Source: Pyrenophora tritici-repentis | Taxonomy: Eukaryota; Ascomycota; Dothideomycetes; Pleosporales; Pleosporaceae | Assembly (NCBI RefSeq): GCF_003171515.1 | Contig: NC_089395.1 | Coordinates: 310,001-374,000, forward strand | Reading direction: 5' to 3' | DNA: 64,000 nt | Shown: piece by piece, positions 46,986 to 61,329 of the stretch | Layout: every line of letters begins with the position of its first letter | How positions within the stretch are numbered: position 1 is the stretch's first letter | Notes under the pieces: generated by a model | Databases searched by the model: none | Seen by the model: only the letters and a program-made list of their open reading frames with translations | Told to the model about the DNA's origin: nothing | Made by a program: the position numbers and the translations under genes

Positions 46986-47087
46986 ATGGTGTTCATCCTC
47001 GAGACCCTTGCTGTTGCCTTTGTCGTCGTTAGCGGATTGAAGCTCACAGCCGTCGGTCTGGTAGTCAAGCGACTGAGGAAATACTAG
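46986..47087 (+). CDS. Possible 33-residue single-pass membrane microprotein
   Basis: An ATG in good context (CACAATGG) opens a 34-codon frame ending at TAG 47085-47087. The product starts MVFILETLAVAFVVVSGLKL and ends LVVKRLRKY. It is one hydrophobic segment with an amphipathic second half and a basic C-terminus, the shape of small inner-membrane or ER proteins. Its preceding about 100 bp are pyrimidine-rich, like a promoter/leader. I do not recognise a family. A frame this short could be chance, and it could be the first exon of a longer gene or an upstream frame of the oxygenase gene that starts 230 bp later. Confidence 0.35.
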   Translation: MVFILETLAVAFVVVSGLKLTAVGLVVKRLRKY

Positions 47088-47318
47088 GCGCTTTAGCCAC
47101 CCATCTCAAAGACTCTTTGGATTGGAGAGAAAAGATAACGTCGACCGCCATCGTTTATGCCATAGCCCCACCGGATGGTGCGAGAGCAACGACGAAAGCG
47201 GATATATTACCCCGCAGCCGCAGCCGCACACCAGGGACGACCGACAGAACACCAAGGGCCCCCAACCCAAGATAACCAACCGACAACACCACGACAACTT
47301 ATACTACAAACCTTCATC

Positions 47319-48932
47319 ATGACATCGCCACCACCACCACAAACATTCACACAAATCCCTGTGCTACCACTCAGTGCGGCGCTCGATGAATCCACCAAGC
47401 CGCAGTTCCTACGCGACTTGCGCTCCGCACTGCTCAACGTGGGGTTTCTCTATCTGTCCGAGACAGGGCTGCCAGATCAGCTGATCAACGATGTAATACG
47501 CGAGTGTGGGAATTTCTTCGAGAAGCTACCGTTGAGCGAGAAGGAGAAGATTGAGATGAAGAACGAGAAGAGTTTCTTAGGCTGGTCGAGAGTAAGTTAG
47601 TTTTCTTGTCTACTGTCTCAAGGCGGGGAGGGTTGTGCAGAATAGTATGTATTGGTTCTATTAGGATCTCTATCACTATATGCTGCGCTATGCATCAAGG
47701 GGAGGTGTTGACGCAAAGGAAACTATGATACAAGAGGTGGAAGGAAGAAGGAAAGCCGGCCGTTGTACCCATGAGCGCGTAAAACCAAAATAAGAAAAGC
47801 CTTCCCCGTGTTTCCCCAACGCCCCAGTTCTCTACAAAAACAAACAAGTTATTCACCCGGGTATATCCCTATAAATACAGACGACGCCAACAATGTTTGT
47901 TACCTGCAATCGTTATATATCGACTCCTGCCATTACCCGTCCATCTCTTTTGTTCTCATGTTTTTACTCCATTCGCTTTTTGTGTTTCTTGTTTCTTCGT
48001 TCGTCTTAATCGTCGTCCGACCTCTTCCTTCGTAAAACGCATTGCTGACAGATTCCAACCCTCGTTAGCTCGATAATGAGACCACTGCGTTCAACCCAGA
48101 CCATAGAGAACAACTCGATCTCTCCACTCCGCATCCTGTTCCAGGACCCGACGCCCCACTGTACCACAACCTTCTTGCGCCAAACCAATGGCCATCGCCA
48201 GAATATTTGCCAGCTTTCCGTCCCGTATATGAGGACTATATACGCCGCATGTCGCACATTTCCACACTGTTTACCTCGCTGATTGCCGAAGCCATCGGCT
48301 TAGCACCCGATGCGTTTGGAAAGTTCTTCGATCGGGACCAGCAGCACAAGCTCAAGATAGTAAAGTACCCTGAAGTAGATGTCCCCGAACTACCAGCGCA
48401 GGCGAGCGAAGTCGATCGAAAGAAGTGGGAGATTAAGCGCCAAGGCGTGGGTCCGCACAAGGATAGCATGCTCACCAGCTACCTCTTGCAAGCAAGCCCC
48501 CAGCTCGGACTGCAGGCACAAAACGCAAAGGGCGAGTGGATAGACTGCGCGCCAATCCCAGGCACGCTCGTGGTAGCGATCGGCCAAGGCATGGAGGCTC
48601 TAACTGATGGCGTCTGCGCTTCAACCACGCACCGTGTCCTCAGCCCACGCAAAGGCGAAGGCGCACGGTACTCGGTCCCCTTCTTCCAAGGCGTCAGCTA
48701 TGACGCGCAATTTGAAGGCATGCAGGTGCCCGAAGACGTGCTGAAGCTGAGGGACGAGGCTCGCAAGAAGCGCAGAGACGACGTCGAGTTTACGTTTGTA
48801 AAAGGCAAGTGGGGACATCTCGGCGAGGCAACATTGATGAACAGGATCAAGAGCCACCCCGACGTCGGGGAGCGATGGTATCCACAGGAGCTGGAGCAGA
48901 TTCGGAGACAACAAGCCGCAGCGCTATCATGA
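47319..48932 (+). CDS. 2-oxoglutarate/Fe(II) oxygenase, isopenicillin-N-synthase-like
   Basis: Soluble non-heme iron dioxygenase fold of the plant-type DIOX/IPNS family. Exons 47319-47591 and 48069-48932 join in phase 0 to 378 residues. The N-terminal DIOX domain shows IPVLPLSAAL, LNVGFLYLSETGLPDQLIND and FFEKLPLSEKEKIEMKNEKS-FLGWSR. The second exon continues LDNETTAFNPDHREQLDLST, as expected. The iron ligands are H221 and D223 (GVGPHKDSM) and H279 (STTHRVLSP). The 2OG-binding pair is R-x-S in GARYSVPFF. The substrate is unknown; fungal members act on secondary metabolites, gibberellin-like compounds or thymine. The single 477-bp intron is about ten times longer than most introns in this window. 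No biosynthetic neighbours are visible. Confidence 0.9.
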
Positions 48933-50369
48933 GGGCGACTCCAACTGCAGGCAGGGTACTAGGATAGTACATAGTACAGTCCACAATCAAACTCTGTCGC
49001 AACGGCTTGATGATGCGGTGAGAAGCCACGATGATGCGCCGCCAGATACGATGCGGTGTGCTGCGCCCAGGATACTGTGGCCCAAAGCGGACTCGCGTGA
49101 CCCACAATAGCGTCCCGCGATGCGATTGGCCGGAAGCGTCCCCGAGCCCATGTGTTCGGATCCGCGGGAAGCCACGCATCGACTCCACCAGCTTCAGGGC
49201 TTCCAGAGCTTGCAGCCACCCAAATTTCTGCTGGGCTCGGCGTTTCGGCCAGTCCTAGGCAAGGCGGAAGCACTCTGTCTGTGAATAGTGCCGGAGTTGT
49301 AGCGATGGCATGGCAAGCCACAGGAGACGGGAATGTTGGGGCGTTGCTACCAAGAGGGTCCGGTGTACCGAAGGTTAAAAGTAGGGTAGCTCGTAGAGTT
49401 GGGTATTTGGCATCTCGTGTTTCAGCGCCACGCTAGTCAATCCGTAGGTGGATATTTTAGCAGACTTTTGGCACATGTGGGGCTAGCCTCTTTCCTCTTT
49501 TCCCTCATCTGTCTCGTACCCACGAGATCGACAGACGGCGCGTGGGCGATACGACGGACAGTCGGCAGTCGGGAAATCTCGGTTGTACTGCTTCATCCAG
49601 GACTCGTCTCGCTGCAATGCTCGGAGTAGCTGAAGCGAGAGCCGAAGCAGGCACGCGCGAATCTCGCGACGACAGTGTAATCCTTGGCCGCGGAGAATGG
49701 AGGATCCACGGAATGTTCCATTTCTCATTTCCACAATCGAAAGAAGCTTCCACCAGATCCACTTCTTCACCGTTCATCCTGCAAAGCCATGCGAACACAG
49801 TTGCCCAATGCGCCAGCTGTGGTGTGCCGCCAAGGGAGCCGTCCTTGGGTAACCAGGCGGGCGACTGCAATCCTGATCAAATGCCATAGCCCAAAAGTGG
49901 GGTCATCCGTGTCGCTGTTTCACTGTCGTTTATGCCATCGTGGGGGGCGCAACACAGGTTGAAGCGAAATTGTCAAAAACCGAGCCGTGGAAAACATGCA
50001 CTGTGCGCACAGTGCCATGCTTCTAGTGTGCGTATTTCGAAGGATCGTGCCATGGTCGTCCCATGCATTTCCCGGAAAATCGCGTCTTACCATCATCGAT
50101 GAGAGGCGGCCGAAGATACTTGTTTTGGAACGACGCTTGCGGAACATTTGGTCTGCAATCGCCGAAGAGCAAAGCCGATCGTGTTTGCGCCAAGTGACGT
50201 GCCGCGTGTCGAATGATTTGGAACAGGCTTGCGAGCAAACAAGTGCTTCTGTCGTCTTGGTAGGTCATGGATGAATGCAGCGGCTCTGAAGCCGTAGCCT
50301 CGAGTTGCTGGTATCCCTGCCAACGGTCTGCAGCCACGGAAGATTTGCGAACGGGCTGAACAAGGTGCA
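48933..50369. other. Intergenic between convergent genes
   Basis: About 1.4 kb between the oxygenase and bZIP stop codons. Many overlapping short frames on both strands, Arg/Ser-rich and without family resemblance. No repeat was recognised. Confidence 0.55.
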
Positions 50370-51872
50370 TCAGCCAGAGTGCTCAACCTTCATGTTGGGT
50401 TGATACGGCTGGTACATGATGTGTTGCCCTTGCTCGTTCATCATCTGGGCCTGACCGTGCTGTGCGTGCATCATGGGCATCTCGCCGCCGTGGTTGCCTT
50501 GCGGTGTGTAGCCCTGCTGAGGACCGACCGGATACGAGCCGTAAGGCGCAGAAGTGTGGTGCTGCTGATGCTGGGGTGGGCCCTGGCCCTGTACAGGCTG
50601 GTGATGCATGGGTACGCTCATGTGTCGTTGGTACTCGGAAGCGTGCGGCGAAGGATGCGACGTCGGCGTACCATACCCTGACATTGGCATGGGCTGCGAA
50701 GTGACCATGGACGCATTCTCGAGTGGGTATGACATGGCTCGCGCGTTGCTTTCCATGACATATGGGCTGGGATATGACATGTTTGGCTGCTCAACGGCAT
50801 GCACCGACGCATCTTGTACTGGCATCGAAACTTGATGGTGCTGTTGTTGCTGCTGGGGGTGGCCAGGATGAGGACTCCAGCGGACAGCCTCGTGCTGAGG
50901 CGCTTGCACTTCACCCATGGCAGGTGGCGTATCGACATGTGGCGACGAAACGTGATGAGCATACGTATGCTGCTGCTGCCAATGGCCCGGCTGCGAGACA
51001 GGCGTTGCTATTTCGGGCACAGAGTGAGCGCTCCTTGCCGTCCCCGTCGACATTCGCCGAGGTTGGCTGAGCATCTGGACGCGATCACTGGGTGAAGGTG
51101 CACCTGAAGATAGCGAGTTAGCCACTATGCATGTATATCACATTGGTTTGAGAATCAAAGACAATATGTTCTCGTCTCGCTCGGCCAACAAAAGAAATCG
51201 GACGTTACAGATGCTGCACGTCGCTAAATCGAGCGGAGAAACCGGATTGTGGAAAATGAGCAAAAAGGAAAAGGTGGTGATGTGACGAAAAGAGGCTCGG
51301 CTGCACCAAAACGGTTGCGGGCCGAGACACCAAAAAGCAAACCAACATGACGCGAACAGCGTTGCAAGCAGAACAATTGGACAGTGCTTTTGTGAAATCG
51401 ATAATAACCACATACCTGCTCCTTGTTCCGGGACGCCTAGGGCTGAGACTGCGTGTGACAGGCGCGAGCGGAGGACGGCGTTCTCTTGCTCCAACTCTTC
51501 GTTCCTCCTGATGAGGTCCATCATCTTGGTGGACGAGTTGTTCTCGAGCTGTGCTGTCAGGTCGCGAACTTGACGCTCGAGAGTGTCGATGTGGTCCTTT
51601 GTTCTTTGGCGGATGGCCCGTTGTGCTTCTCGGTCGTTTGCCCTCTTGCGTTCCAGCTGAGCAGCAGTCAGAGTAGTGACACTGCGAGTGCCTGCTCTTG
51701 AAGGCCGCTTCTTCGCACCGGGAGTCAATTGCCTGGCTTCTGAGCCAGACGAGTGGCCCTCGTACGGCGGCGAGCGCTTCTGCTGGTCCATGTGAGGCGA
51801 GTGGTAACTAGAGGTACTCATCAGGTCGCTCCGGTAGGCGTTTGGGTCACGATAGTGGAGAATGGAAGTCAT
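50370..51872 (-). CDS. bZIP transcription factor with Asp in the basic region
   Basis: Two exons in phase (51872-51416 and 51103-50370) give 396 residues, split by a 312-bp intron. A Ser/Tyr/His-rich start is followed by KKRPSRAGTRSVTTLTAAQL. The bZIP basic region is ERKRANDREAQRAIRQRTKD at about residues 74-93. A leucine zipper follows: HIDTLERQVRDLTAQLENN, then LIRRNEELEQENAVLRSRL. Aligned with Yap/Pap1-type NRxAQRAFRxR, the invariant Asn is Asp here, with Asn one residue earlier. The C-terminal two thirds are His/Gln/Pro/Met-rich and disordered, probably a regulatory or activation region. The target genes are unknown, and no Cys-rich redox domain of the Yap1 kind is present. Confidence 0.88.
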
Positions 51873-54800
51873 CGAGGATCCGCGAGAGGCGGTGAGAGTA
51901 TATGCGATGTCGAGGTTGCTATGTCAGCGGGGGCCCAAACAGAGGCGGTCCAAGCGTTTGGCAATGTAAAAGTAGGCGTCTGTGAGGGATGGGTGTTCCC
52001 GGACTCGAAAAAAGAGGGGACCAGTGACGAGGGCGAGCGTGAATGCGAGCCGTGTCTGTCTCGGGCCCTGGAGGAGGTGATGATGTCAGGCAAAGTAGTG
52101 ACAACAGGAAGAAGTGAAGCGAGAGGCCTTGACTTTTAAAAAAGGGACGACGGGAAAGGTGTCGAGACAGAAGGTAACGATGCAAGACATGGCAGGCATG
52201 AGTCTATAACCTGCTATCAGGACTGGTGAATAGCGTACTTTGCGTCCCATGCTTGGACCCTAGGCTAGCGCCAGCATCCTGATCCTGATCCTGGCCAGCA
52301 GTGGGTAGACCACACAACGTGGGTTCTGGGGAAATCGTTTCACTTTAGCTCCTACATTAGTGGCTACTTGTGAGGCTTGAGACCTGGCCGCTGCTGGGGT
52401 CTCTTCGGGCAACAAGCTCTGGGTAGCTCGTGCACGCGTCCAAGGATTATTTTTTGCGGCATGCGGCAGAAACTCTCAGGTCCCCAACGGCGGTGGCAGA
52501 GGGGCTTTGAGGAGCCAGGCCCTGCATCTGGAGCAACTATGACGGCTCTTCTGGAAAGGGACTACAAGCCTTAGGCTGGGACATTGGACCCCACTAAAAA
52601 AGTGGCATGGCCGACTTCCTGCGCAACACGCTTCGGCCCACCTGACGTCGAGGGCTTGGTTGGAGGGGGGGGAGGGGGCAGCAGAAGAGTGCCGTGGGTC
52701 TGGCTGGGATGAAGGTTTACAAGACGGTCAACGCATAAGACGGCAAGACATGGTTCAGATGTCGCCATGGCCGGCTGCCAGTCACAAAGCTGGTCGTGTT
52801 TGCGGACCGTAGCGAAGTTGGGACGACAGGCAAGGCCGACACGGGCGAATTGTGACGTTTGAGGAGCGTAGGAGGGTATGGCGTGGGCAGGCTGGGATGA
52901 CACCGGCCAGTGTGAAGGGAGCGCTTGACGGTGCAGGCCCCCGGCTGCGCTAAGAGGGTCAGCACGTGGAAGCCCTGCATGGTGAAAATTAGCCCGAGAA
53001 TCAGGCATGCACATGCTTCCTCTCTCTGTTCCCCCCTGGCGACGACAAGGCCGCTCCGGTCGCAGCGCCGCCGTGCGCTGAGCGTCTCGCAAATGCATGC
53101 CTCGAGGGAAAAGGGTCCGCTGTGGATCTTCCAGCTGTATTGAGACGTAGGGGTGCAACCTGGACAGCCAACGTCGATCATGCCGGGGCCTTTGGCTCCG
53201 CGAACACTGGCGCTGGCTTGTCCAGGAGCTCCCAGTTGCGTCGAGCAGGTCCCGAAGTATTGCCATGGCGGATGCATGTTGTTTGTTGCGGGCGCGCGCA
53301 GTGAAATATCAAAACAATCGAGTGCGAACACCTCACCTCCTACTGAGTTACTCTCTGAATACCCGCGGTAAGACGTGCTTGCCGGCACGGGCGCGCATCA
53401 TACTGTACGCGTGATAGGACGTGCAAACTCTATCGAAGGCCCCTCCTGGGGGTGTCGCCGTGTGCTGGCCATGCATAGCGACCGTGTCTCCATCGGGCGT
53501 CCTGCAGACTGCAAAGACCAAAAGGCCATGGTCGGCACGTGGAAGCATTCGACAATTGCTCCGCCATTCGCAGGGCTCGCATTGCCGACTGTCGGACTGC
53601 AGCAAAGGGCCGGAGAGTCCGTGATTGATGATTGATGATTGAGGCTCGCCACAAGCAACCTCGTCGATTCCCAAACGGGCCAGCCCAGGCCGACCACACC
53701 AACCACACCGACCACGTCAAGTCCCAAACAGGCAGTGACGGAGCTTTGAAAAGATTGGTGGATTTGATTCATGGATTCATCATGGATCGATGCATCGCTG
53801 ATTGAATCGCAATCATGACCCCCATGGTGATGGCATTAGCTACCGTACCGGTACTGGTACAGTAAATTTCCGCAATGTCCACCACCACCACGCCTCCCGC
53901 ACGCCTACGCTCACGCCCACCCACCAGCCGATCTACTGCGCTATCCTGCTCATCCTGCTCATCCTGCCTATCCTTCACATCCCCCAGCATTCGATAAAGC
54001 AAGAATCCTCCGAGCAACCTCACCGCTCCATACACCACCCGGCACACACCCGGCCTAGCCACCCTCTTTCCCAGCCGCACCACTCTCTCCTTGGCGCCGT
54101 CTTTGGTCAACAGCCCATTTCGGCACCTGTTTTGCAGCATTGAAAACGATGCATGTCGGCAGCACTAGGCTAAGCAGCCGCCAGCCGCCAGCCGCCATGA
54201 CAGAAAAGGACCGGAGCGCGCGATCCTCATGCCTTGCTCATTCTCCTCCCACGCAGCATCTCGCGATGCACCAGCAGGCAAGCAAGCAAAATTGCAACTG
54301 CACCTATTTGTAGCCTGCATCGTAGCCTGCAACCGGGGGCAAAGTGGGGAGGAAGGATCCGATTACGCCGCACCACATGCAACGTCCATCTGATTGGGGT
54401 TAGCAGCAACGTTATTTGACGTCCAGCAGGCGCGGTTGCGTATACTTGAGACGGCGACAGCTGTATCTTGTCCGAAAGCGTCCTTCATTTCCAGCGCCTT
54501 CTCCATCCTTGGCCTCAGGTTTCGGTGTACAACTCCAAGAGCTGGCCTCGATCAGAAGCCGGCAACTCTCGCTAGCCTCATTTTCCACTACGCACTCCCT
54601 ACGTCAATGCCGTCTGGAGCTCGCCAAACTCGCACAAGTCTTAGCGTCAATAAACTCACTGTCCATGCAAATATTCTAGCCTTGTCGCCGTAAGTAGCCC
54701 AACCTCTACACAGTTAGGTAGCGGGCTGAGATGATGCCACTCGGAAAGACTACACTTGGGACGCTTTAGGGCAGCTGTTCCGACAGCGGTGCGAGCAAGC

Positions 54801-56923
54801 CTCGAGGGTTAATGCCCTCGTGATGCTAGCGCCCTGCATACTACCATTACCAGAGACGACTGAGTAACGTGCTCGTGATAAGACGCCAGATGCTGTTCCT
54901 GAGCCCACCCTGCATGCCCTACCATGTTCATAATGACGACTTTTGTAAAGCTAGTGCACGCCGCCCTGTCCCCTACCAGACGTTGATCATGACCCCATCC
55001 GTCGGCTGCGGTATCGTACCTGACGGCTACTATACGTGCAACTCCATGCCTGATGGCACGTCGTGCGTCGTCCTCCGCGCGGCTTCTTATCCCACCCTGT
55101 AGTGTATCGGAACTGAATATATGGCCGATCTGGGCCTGCTGTGTGACGACGGATCTAAGCTGCTGTGTCACCAACCAGAAGCAACTTAATTCTGACCGCG
55201 AGGGGCCTGGCGGGCGCCGCCATCGCTACACCTGTCTTACTCGTACAATCGTACAATGGTCCGGCTGCAGGTATGCTTGGTTCAGCTATGCAAACGCCAA
55301 CCAGCTACCGCGAAACCACGGGTGCGACACGGATTGCGCAAGTAGACCTGCATCGGCCGCATAACATAGTTACCTGGCCGCAATGTTGGATTTTCTCCAT
55401 GCCTCGCATCAATTGCCGATGGGAAAAGAGTAATGCACTCTGCCGCGGCCGCTCGTTCGTCATCAAGGCTTCCAGAATCAAACATCCAAAACTTACTTCG
55501 TTACCACACCACACCAACTACCGGTAACTACTCGTCCACTCAAACAAGCCACCTCAAAATCAGCCGACATGCACATGCAACCACAAAATCCCTCAATCCA
55601 TCCCACCTTTATCCATCTCTCGTCTGCAGCACCGAGGAAAATCTCGCTTTGCCTCATACGAAAGTTTAAAACTCAAAATAAACAGTCGACACACTCTCCC
55701 CTTGCAACCGCAGTCCATTTTTAGCGCCGCGTCCAGGGCAGGAACCTCTTGCTCTCTCTGGGCGTGAGCGCGTCTAACCAACGTCCTAGTCTGAAACGTA
55801 CTCGTTGGAATTTAGAGTTTGGCGGGACTACATTACCCCAACAAGGATTGGAGCCCACTTTCTTTACGCTGCTGCAAAGGCAACCACTCCAATGCGAGTC
55901 GCCGTGTGGCCCCTTGTCCCCATTTCCCACGGCCTCGCTAATGCTACAGCTTCGCTCCCTCCCTCACCGATCACGCTTTACGATTCGTGCCAAGCCATGT
56001 TGCCTGGTTGCGCCATCACACACTTTGTTCCCTTGACCTTCTAGCCTGAGGGCTAGAAGGCGGCGGATAGCGCAACTAAGGGAATGGGTGAAGGGGGGAA
56101 TCCGGCATTTGTGTGCTGGCCGTACCTGGCTGAATCGTATTCGCTCTCTCTTTCTTGCGCATCCCCGTCGTCGTCGTCTCCGCAATCGTGCGTCGTGCAA
56201 TTGCGAATGCGAGATCTTCACAGGCCTCCCATATACCCATGTTCTCGACTGCCCTTTCTTGGTCAACCTACCAACTTGAAATGTACGCCATCTGTGGGGT
56301 ACATGGCCCAAAGGATATACCGTGTGCCGGCTTATTCACGTTGGTAGTTGAGTTTGGAAATGTGAAGGGGTTGCAGAGAAGGCAGGGGGAAGAGCGAAGC
56401 CCGCTCATTCGTTCGCATCACTACTACCTCAGCTCTGCATGCATCTTCCCTCCACCACCACTACCACGCCTCCACAATGTCATCGAGATGATCTGTATCT
56501 GGAAGTGACAGCCAAGCAGGATCTAGGTCTTTGCGCAGATGAGGAGTTCGCCTTAACACGGCATCCACACTGCGACGCTCGCTCAAGCGAGAGATGTGCG
56601 CGCAAACCCCTACTATTACCCTGACACACAGACATGGTGCAATTACTCCGCTTCTAGACGGCATCTGAAGATGCTGAAAATTCGAGATTGAAGATCCATC
56701 TATCGCAGACTAACAAGGACTTCGCACAGGTACCGCATCCGCGCACTAATTTCCCAAACCGGTCCTGGATATACCGTATACGATACGCTCTGCTCCACTG
56801 TCCATATGCGACGCTAGAAGAATGCTAGAAGAGCTGACCAAAAGCTGACCCATCATCCACTCTGATTTGATGGCAAGCATACCCGGCTACACCGTCATAC
56901 GCCACATCCGTCCCGCATCTGGA
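51873..56923. other. 5-kb intergenic region, no supported gene
   Basis: It includes the bZIP promoter (51873 to about 52300). Longer frames at 52571-53388 (-), 53769-54143 (both strands) and 54394-56350 (+) overlap opposite-strand frames, have biased composition and match no family. A multi-exon gene could be hidden here. TATA-like AAATATATC strings were not informative. Confidence 0.45.
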
Positions 56924-58903
<1,980 letters not shown>

Positions 58904-59702
58904 GTTTGCTCAAGCAGTCTTTTTGGGTTCAAGGAAGATTAACGTTTGGCAATTTACAAAGTCAGAAGGGCGAACTAGCAGCGGGACACATATACTCATG
59001 TACGTTTGTGATGGATGCGGAGGACGTCCCGCCCTAACCGTCCTCACGCCGTCGACAAGACATCTACGAGGCGCGGCAAGACACATGAGGAACTTGGTAC
59101 CGTTCCGTCATGCTCAGCCGGCCGGTTAGTCAATTTTTCGAGCCCTCAATGGCTCTTGCCGACGGCTGACCCCACTCATCATCACCACGTCTGGGGACTA
59201 TAGCTTCATCGCACATGACGACGCTGTACTTTTGCGTCCATTCTGCCCCCCAAGCCTCACGATGACCAAGGCGGTCAGTGGCATGACGGGCCGTCGATTC
59301 AGCCTGCCCATTAACCTGCTAGGCGTGCGAAGTCATCGTGGGGAAGTGGAATGGCGGGGTATCTGGGCAAGTTGACGCGCTTCTCTGCTTTCCGACGACC
59401 TTCACCCGTATGGTGCGCCGAGCAGAGCATTCCTCCTCTGCTTATTCGCGAGTACCGGAGCTCGTGACGAAACAACATGGAGAACGTCGGAAGCCTTGCT
59501 CTTGAAGTGGTGACGATTACGAGCATGGGGCACGGGTAGAGCTGACAGATTGCGCTAAACTTGATGCAGGAGAGCTTCCGTAGGTACAGTATCTTTCTAC
59601 CATGGCTTGGCTGGAGATTTTGTCGGAACTACACCAGGGCCTCGTAACACAACAGCGTAAGCAGGAGATATATAATGGCGGGTCGCTGGGGATAGGAATG
59701 CT
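58904..59702. other. Divergent intergenic region of GH1 and DUF1479 genes
   Basis: About 0.8 kb holding both promoters. No conserved element was recognised. The frames inside are not credible. Confidence 0.55.
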
Positions 59703-61329
59703 ATGCGCGCAGCATTGGTCAATCACATAGCCGCCAATCGAGCTTCTACGATGTTTTCCGCAATTCGAAGAATCCCATATCCGACAAGACGCGCCGCGAC
59801 ACAATTGCGCACAGTCGCGACACAATCTCAGAAGCGCGCGGGTGATATATCAGACGCTTTTGCGTCGCTTTCTGGCCACGACTTCAAGCCTCTAGCGCCT
59901 GGATATGCCGCCATCAAAACCCGACTGATCCAGGGATACGAAGACCAAGTACGGGAATCATGGGAACGCCTCCTCCGAAGCCTGCAAGAAGAGATACCGC
60001 TTATCGTCGAGCTCGGTAGCAAGGTTATCCCAGATATCGATTTCAAGGACATTGACAATGCGCCCGAAGCCTTTAGCAGTGAATTACGGAAGAGAGGCGT
60101 AGCGGTTGTGAGGGGTGTAGTATCAGAGAAAGAAGCGCTGCAGTGGAAAGAGGACTTGAGAGAGTACATCCGCCAGAATCCTCACACCAAGGGTAAGTCA
60201 CACCCAAACTACCCATATACCCATGATTAACAGCTTCACAGCATACCCCACCGACAACCCCCAAGTCTTTGAACTCTACTGGTCGCGCAGCCAGCTTCTT
60301 GCACGCGGCCATCCGAACCTCCTCAAGACACACCGTTTTCTCATGTCATACTGGCACAGCGCAAACCCCCATGTCCCCCTCTCCACAAAACACCCCATAA
60401 GCTACGCCGACCGCCTCCGCATGCGTCAACCCGGCGACGCCAAATTCGCACTAGGACCACACGTCGACGGCGGCAGCGTAGAACGCTGGGAGGAAGAAGG
60501 CTACGGGCTCGGAAAAGTCTTCGACGCAATCTGGCGCGGGAAATGGGAGTCGTTCGACCCCTGGGAAGCGACATGTCGTCTCCCCGTCAACGCCGACCTG
60601 CACCAAGGCGTCGGCGCCTGCAACGCTTTCCGCATGTTCCAAGGCTGGCTCTCCCTCTCCACCACAGGCCCACACGAGGGAACCCTCCTCGTCAACCCGC
60701 TCCTCGCAAAAGCAACAGCTTACTACCTCCTCCGTCCTTTCTTCTCCCCTAAACGCGGTGTCACACAGCCCAACGCGCAAATAGCCTCGGAAGCGGACGC
60801 TACAGCACACACGTCGTCTTTCCTAGACCCAGATAACTGGATACTAGATTCACCGCAAACCTCCTGGATGCACGGCGCTACACCAGGCCACGGCCAGGAA
60901 CTCTCTCACCTCCTCCACCCGCACCTCCGTCTTCAGGAAAGTATGATTCATATTCCCACTGTTCGACCAGGCGATTACGTCGCCTGGCACTGCGATACCA
61001 TACACGCGGTTGACAAGACACATGCTGGCTCCGCTGACTCGACCGTCTTGTATATCCCCGCTTGTCCCATGACGGAAGATAATGCGAATTTTCTTGTGAG
61101 GCAGCGCGGGTGTTTTGTTGAGGGTACACCCAGCCCGGACTTTGGCGGCGGCGTGGGTGAGAAGGGACATGTGGGGCGGGCGGGTGTGGAGGATATGGAT
61201 GCATTGGTCGGGGAGGAGGGGTGTAGGAGTTTGGGGTTGGCGGAGTGGGATAGTGATGCTGAGGGGTTGGGTCCTGGGGAGAGGGTTATTTTGGATAGGG
61301 CGAATAAGATTTTGGGGTTTTATGATTAG
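59703..61329 (+). CDS. DUF1479 protein, predicted 2OG/Fe(II) oxygenase-like
   Basis: Exons 59703-60192 and 60242-61329 join in phase to 525 residues; an in-frame ATG at 59751 would give 509. The start (MFSAIRRIPYPTRRAATQLR) is Arg/Ala/Thr-rich and looks like a mitochondrial presequence. The rest matches fungal and bacterial DUF1479/YbiU proteins: LKPLAPGYAAIK-like start, ELRKRGVAVVRGVVSEKEAL, FELYWSRSQLLARGHPNLL, HVPLSTKHPISYADRLRMR. ALGPHVDGGSVERW carries an H-x-D metal motif. The distal His probably lies in GDYVAWHCDTIHAVD, and YIPACPMTEDNANFL follows. The cupin-type fold and iron binding are known for relatives; the substrate here is unknown. The C-terminal 70 residues are Gly/Glu-rich. 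Confidence 0.87.

Noticed and set aside
51869..52093. A 74-codon frame upstream of the bZIP gene whose stop overlaps the bZIP start as ATGA, like a termination-reinitiation uORF
   Set aside because: Its only start is a TTG, and it contains no ATG, so it is unlikely to be translated.
52571..53388. Two overlapping minus-strand frames (231 and 223 codons), one Cys-rich
   Set aside because: No signal peptide, domain or family resemblance; composition looks like chance frames in GC-rich DNA. Not excluded, but not supported.
53769..54143. Antiparallel 123- and 113-codon frames, one with a hydrophobic ILLILLILPIL stretch
   Set aside because: Both strands are open over the same DNA and the hydrophobic run comes from a short CATCCTGCT-type repeat; no independent support.
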